Below are positions 62,040 to 64,000 of a stretch of 64,000 nt of DNA, one piece after another. The DNA is from Niastella sp966212235 (GTDB taxonomy: Bacteria > Bacteroidota > Bacteroidia > Chitinophagales > Chitinophagaceae). The notes beneath the pieces are model-generated. The model was not told the origin of the DNA, searched no databases, and saw nothing but the letters and a program-made list of their open reading frames with translations. Both the position numbers and the translations under genes were made by a program. Positions within the stretch are counted from its first letter, which is position 1; each line of letters opens with the position of its first letter. The stretch spans positions 62,001-126,000 of the forward strand of contig CBIHPP010000014.1 of NCBI GenBank assembly GCA_966212235.1, given 5' to 3'.

Positions 62040-64000
62040 ATGATGAGAAAAAATTTACAATGCCTGGTAGCCTGTTTTGTGTGTATGTTGAGTGGCATAG
62101 TTGCCATTAATGCGCAAGATAGATGCGGATCGATGCAGGTGCTTGAAAATACCTTCAAAAAAAATCCCGGCCTGCAAGCCCGTTTTGAAGCACAAACCCA
62201 AAATGTTCGGAAGGCGGTCAATGAAAGAAAAGCCCGGTTACAGTTGCTTCGTACCGAAGGTACCACTGCATATATACCAATTGTATTTCATGTCGTGCTT
62301 ACAAATCCATCGCTGGTAACCGATGCAATGATCCTAAACCAGGTTGATCAGTTGAACAGGGATTTTGGTGGTTTGAATCCTGATTCCACCCTCATTCCCG
62401 CGGCCTTTAAACCATTATTTGCGAAAACAGGCATCCAGTTCAGGCTTGCCCAGCGAACGCCCAATAATGAGGTGTCAACCGGAATCGAACGTGTCACCAC
62501 TTCCACCGCTCAATTCAGCATAACAGACCCCAGCGTAAAATATACAGCTTCAGGCGGCGCCAATGCCTGGGACCATGACCGGTTCTTTAACGTATGGATA
62601 ACCGATCTTTCGCAGGGTTACCTGGGCTATGCTACTTTCCCTGGCAGCGGTCCCGCAGGTGAAGATGGTATTGTAATTAAATACACCAGTTTACCGGGCG
62701 GTAGCGCTCCTTATAATAAAGGCCGTACCCTGGTACATGAAACCGGCCATTTCTTTTACCTGTACCATATATGGGGCGATGAAAATGGTTGTTCCGGTAC
62801 CGACTTTATAGATGATACGCCTAACCAGGGTACGTTTACTTCCGGCTGTCCCAGCAATACTGTAGTAACCGATGGTTGTACGACCAGTGCGCCCGGCATC
62901 ATGTACCAAAATTTCATGGATTATACCGATGATGCCTGCATGGTTATGTATACCCTTGATCAAAAGGACCAGATGGAAACCTCTTTAAACCTGTACCGGG
63001 CAGCGCTGCTTACATCGAATGGCGCCGATCCTGTTGTTGCGTTTAACCTGGATGCATCGGCCAAAAGCATCAATACGCCGTTACAGCGTATTTGCAGCCC
63101 TACCATTTCGCCGGTAATTACCTTGCGGAACAAGGGTGCTGAAACATTGACGAAGGTGACCATTTATGCAAGTATAAATAACGGCGCCATTTCATCTACT
63201 ACCAACTGGACCGGGTCGTTGGCTTCTTTAACGGAGACCACGGTTGCATTGAAGGGGCTTACTGTTCCTGCCGAAGGCGCCTATGTTTTAACGATCGTAG
63301 TGTCGTCGCCCAACGACAAAACAGATGAGAATACGGCAAACGATACCATTACCTTAACGTTCCAGTATTACCTGCCGCTTTCACCGCCTTTAACGCAAGG
63401 TTTTGAAAATGCCACCTTCCCGCCGGTTGGCTGGGATATCATAAACAACGATCAGAGTATTACCTGGGAAAGAACGGTGGCTGCTGCCAAAACCGGTAGC
63501 GCGGCTGCGGTGATCCGTAATTTCGATTATACCGTCAATGATCAGAAAGACTACATACGGCTGCCCGTGATGAATATTGCCAGTGCTGATTCGGCATTCA
63601 TGACCTTTCAGGTAGCGGCGGCTGTAAGAGATACCACCAGTACCGGTAATGCGACTGATACCCTGGAAGTATTGGTAAGCAAGGATTGCGGTGCTACATA
63701 TACCAGTTTATATAAGAAATTTGGTAAAGCGCTGATAACGCGCAGTACACCTGCCACTGAATCATTCAAACCTGCATCCGGCGAATGGCGCAAGGATTCG
63801 GTAAACCTTACGTCGTTCATTAATAATGGGCCCATTTTGCTGGCATTGGTAAACACCAACGAACACGAGAACAATATTTATCTCGACGATATAAACGTAT
63901 ACAGCTACACGGTAAATGCCAATCTTAAAACAAAGGGATTTATGGTCACGCCCAATCCAACAACCGGCAGTATAGCTGTTCAATTTTATCCTAACCCCGT
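62040..64000 (+). CDS. M43 family zinc metalloprotease, 3' end outside window
   Basis: Secreted metalloprotease of the pappalysin/cytophagalysin family; the frame is open to the window end (653 residues visible). Signal peptide MMRKNLQCLVACFVCMLSGIVAINAQ, then propeptide-like region. The zinc site is H233-E-T-G-H237 with third His243 in HETGHFFYLYHIWGDENGC, and the Met-turn Met293 in NFMDYTDDAC with the family's Cys. The C-terminal part (from about 340) has beta-rich CARDB-like and jelly-roll-like regions, and the last visible residues (MVTPNPTTG) are the beginning of a T9SS sorting domain. Start could be either of two adjacent ATGs (62040 or 62043). Confidence 0.92.
   Translation, partial: MMRKNLQCLVACFVCMLSGIVAINAQDRCGSMQVLENTFKKNPGLQARFEAQTQNVRKAVNERKARLQLLRTEGTTAYIPIVFHVVLTNPSLVTDAMILNQVDQLNRDFGGLNPDSTLIPAAFKPLFAKTGIQFRLAQRTPNNEVSTGIERVTTSTAQFSITDPSVKYTASGGANAWDHDRFFNVWITDLSQGYLGYATFPGSGPAGEDGIVIKYTSLPGGSAPYNKGRTLVHETGHFFYLYHIWGDENGCSGTDFIDDTPNQGTFTSGCPSNTVVTDGCTTSAPGIMYQNFMDYTDDACMVMYTLDQKDQMETSLNLYRAALLTSNGADPVVAFNLDASAKSINTPLQRICSPTISPVITLRNKGAETLTKVTIYASINNGAISSTTNWTGSLASLTETTVALKGLTVPAEGAYVLTIVVSSPNDKTDENTANDTITLTFQYYLPLSPPLTQGFENATFPPVGWDIINNDQSITWERTVAAAKTGSAAAVIRNFDYTVNDQKDYIRLPVMNIASADSAFMTFQVAAAVRDTTSTGNATDTLEVLVSKDCGATYTSLYKKFGKALITRSTPATESFKPASGEWRKDSVNLTSFINNGPILLALVNTNEHENNIYLDDINVYSYTVNANLKTKGFMVTPNPTTGSIAVQFYPNP

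Overview
The window looks like the chromosome of a soil-type Bacteroidota member, most likely Chitinophagaceae (Niastella or Chitinophaga-like). The support is internal: a SusC/SusD pair, three proteins with complete or partial type IX secretion (T9SS) C-terminal sorting signals, secreted chitin-active enzymes, Bacteroidota-type promoter motifs (TAnnTTTG), moderate GC, and gene linkers filled with degenerate oligonucleotide repeats. I assign the family by pattern; no 16S rRNA gene is present.

Layout. 1-3666: 3' part of a very large two-domain GH18 chitinase with chitin-binding modules and a T9SS signal. 3.9-12.3 kb: an MFS transporter and AraC regulator, divergent from a TolC/RND/HlyD-type efflux operon. 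12.5-18.1 kb (minus strand): a small conserved protein, a carboxylesterase plus ring-cleaving dioxygenase pair (resembling the quinone-stress genes mhqD/mhqO), two YceI-like proteins, a serine hydrolase and an AraC regulator. 18.2-21.9 kb: a DtxR/MntR-type metal-responsive repressor divergent from a di-haem DUF1111 lipoprotein, a Rieske lipoprotein and a porin, with a perfect DtxR-like palindrome in the shared promoter region. 22.6-29.1 kb (minus): a complete coxG-S-L-M-D-E set encoding a molybdenum hydroxylase of the form II CO-dehydrogenase-like type with its maturation proteins. 29.4-30.6 kb: a NamZ-type exo-muramidase. 30.6-32.1 kb: about 1.4 kb without credible genes, holding a striking 22-bp-spaced iteron-like array and tRNA-like fragments.

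32.1-36.1 kb: small housekeeping or accessory genes (fibronectin III protein, Crp/Fnr regulator, F420-reductase-like NADP-binding protein, DUF488, methyltransferase, HTH protein). 36.5-44.5 kb: an orphan large protein with a DOMON/CBM9-like start, an M16 protease, a GH51 arabinofuranosidase and a metallo-beta-lactamase-fold protein that has lost several metal ligands. 44.7 kb: tRNA-Lys(CUU). 45.3-50.1 kb: SusC/SusD. 50.2-53.6 kb: a tight five-gene envelope-type operon (acyltransferase, DoxX-like, DUF2071, membrane-anchored methyltransferase, small membrane protein). 54.6-64.0 kb: a T9SS surface protein, a papain-family lipoprotein protease, GH20 beta-hexosaminidase, a small secreted protein and an M43 metalloprotease cut by the window end.

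Common theme: extracellular polymer turnover (GH18, GH20, GH51, NamZ, several proteases, SusCD) with an aerobic redox component (Mo hydroxylase, Rieske/di-haem module). The most interesting unexplained items are the metal-box-controlled di-haem/Rieske/porin module, the 22-bp iteron-like array, and two families of intergenic palindromic repeats. All assignments come from reading motifs; no database search was run.
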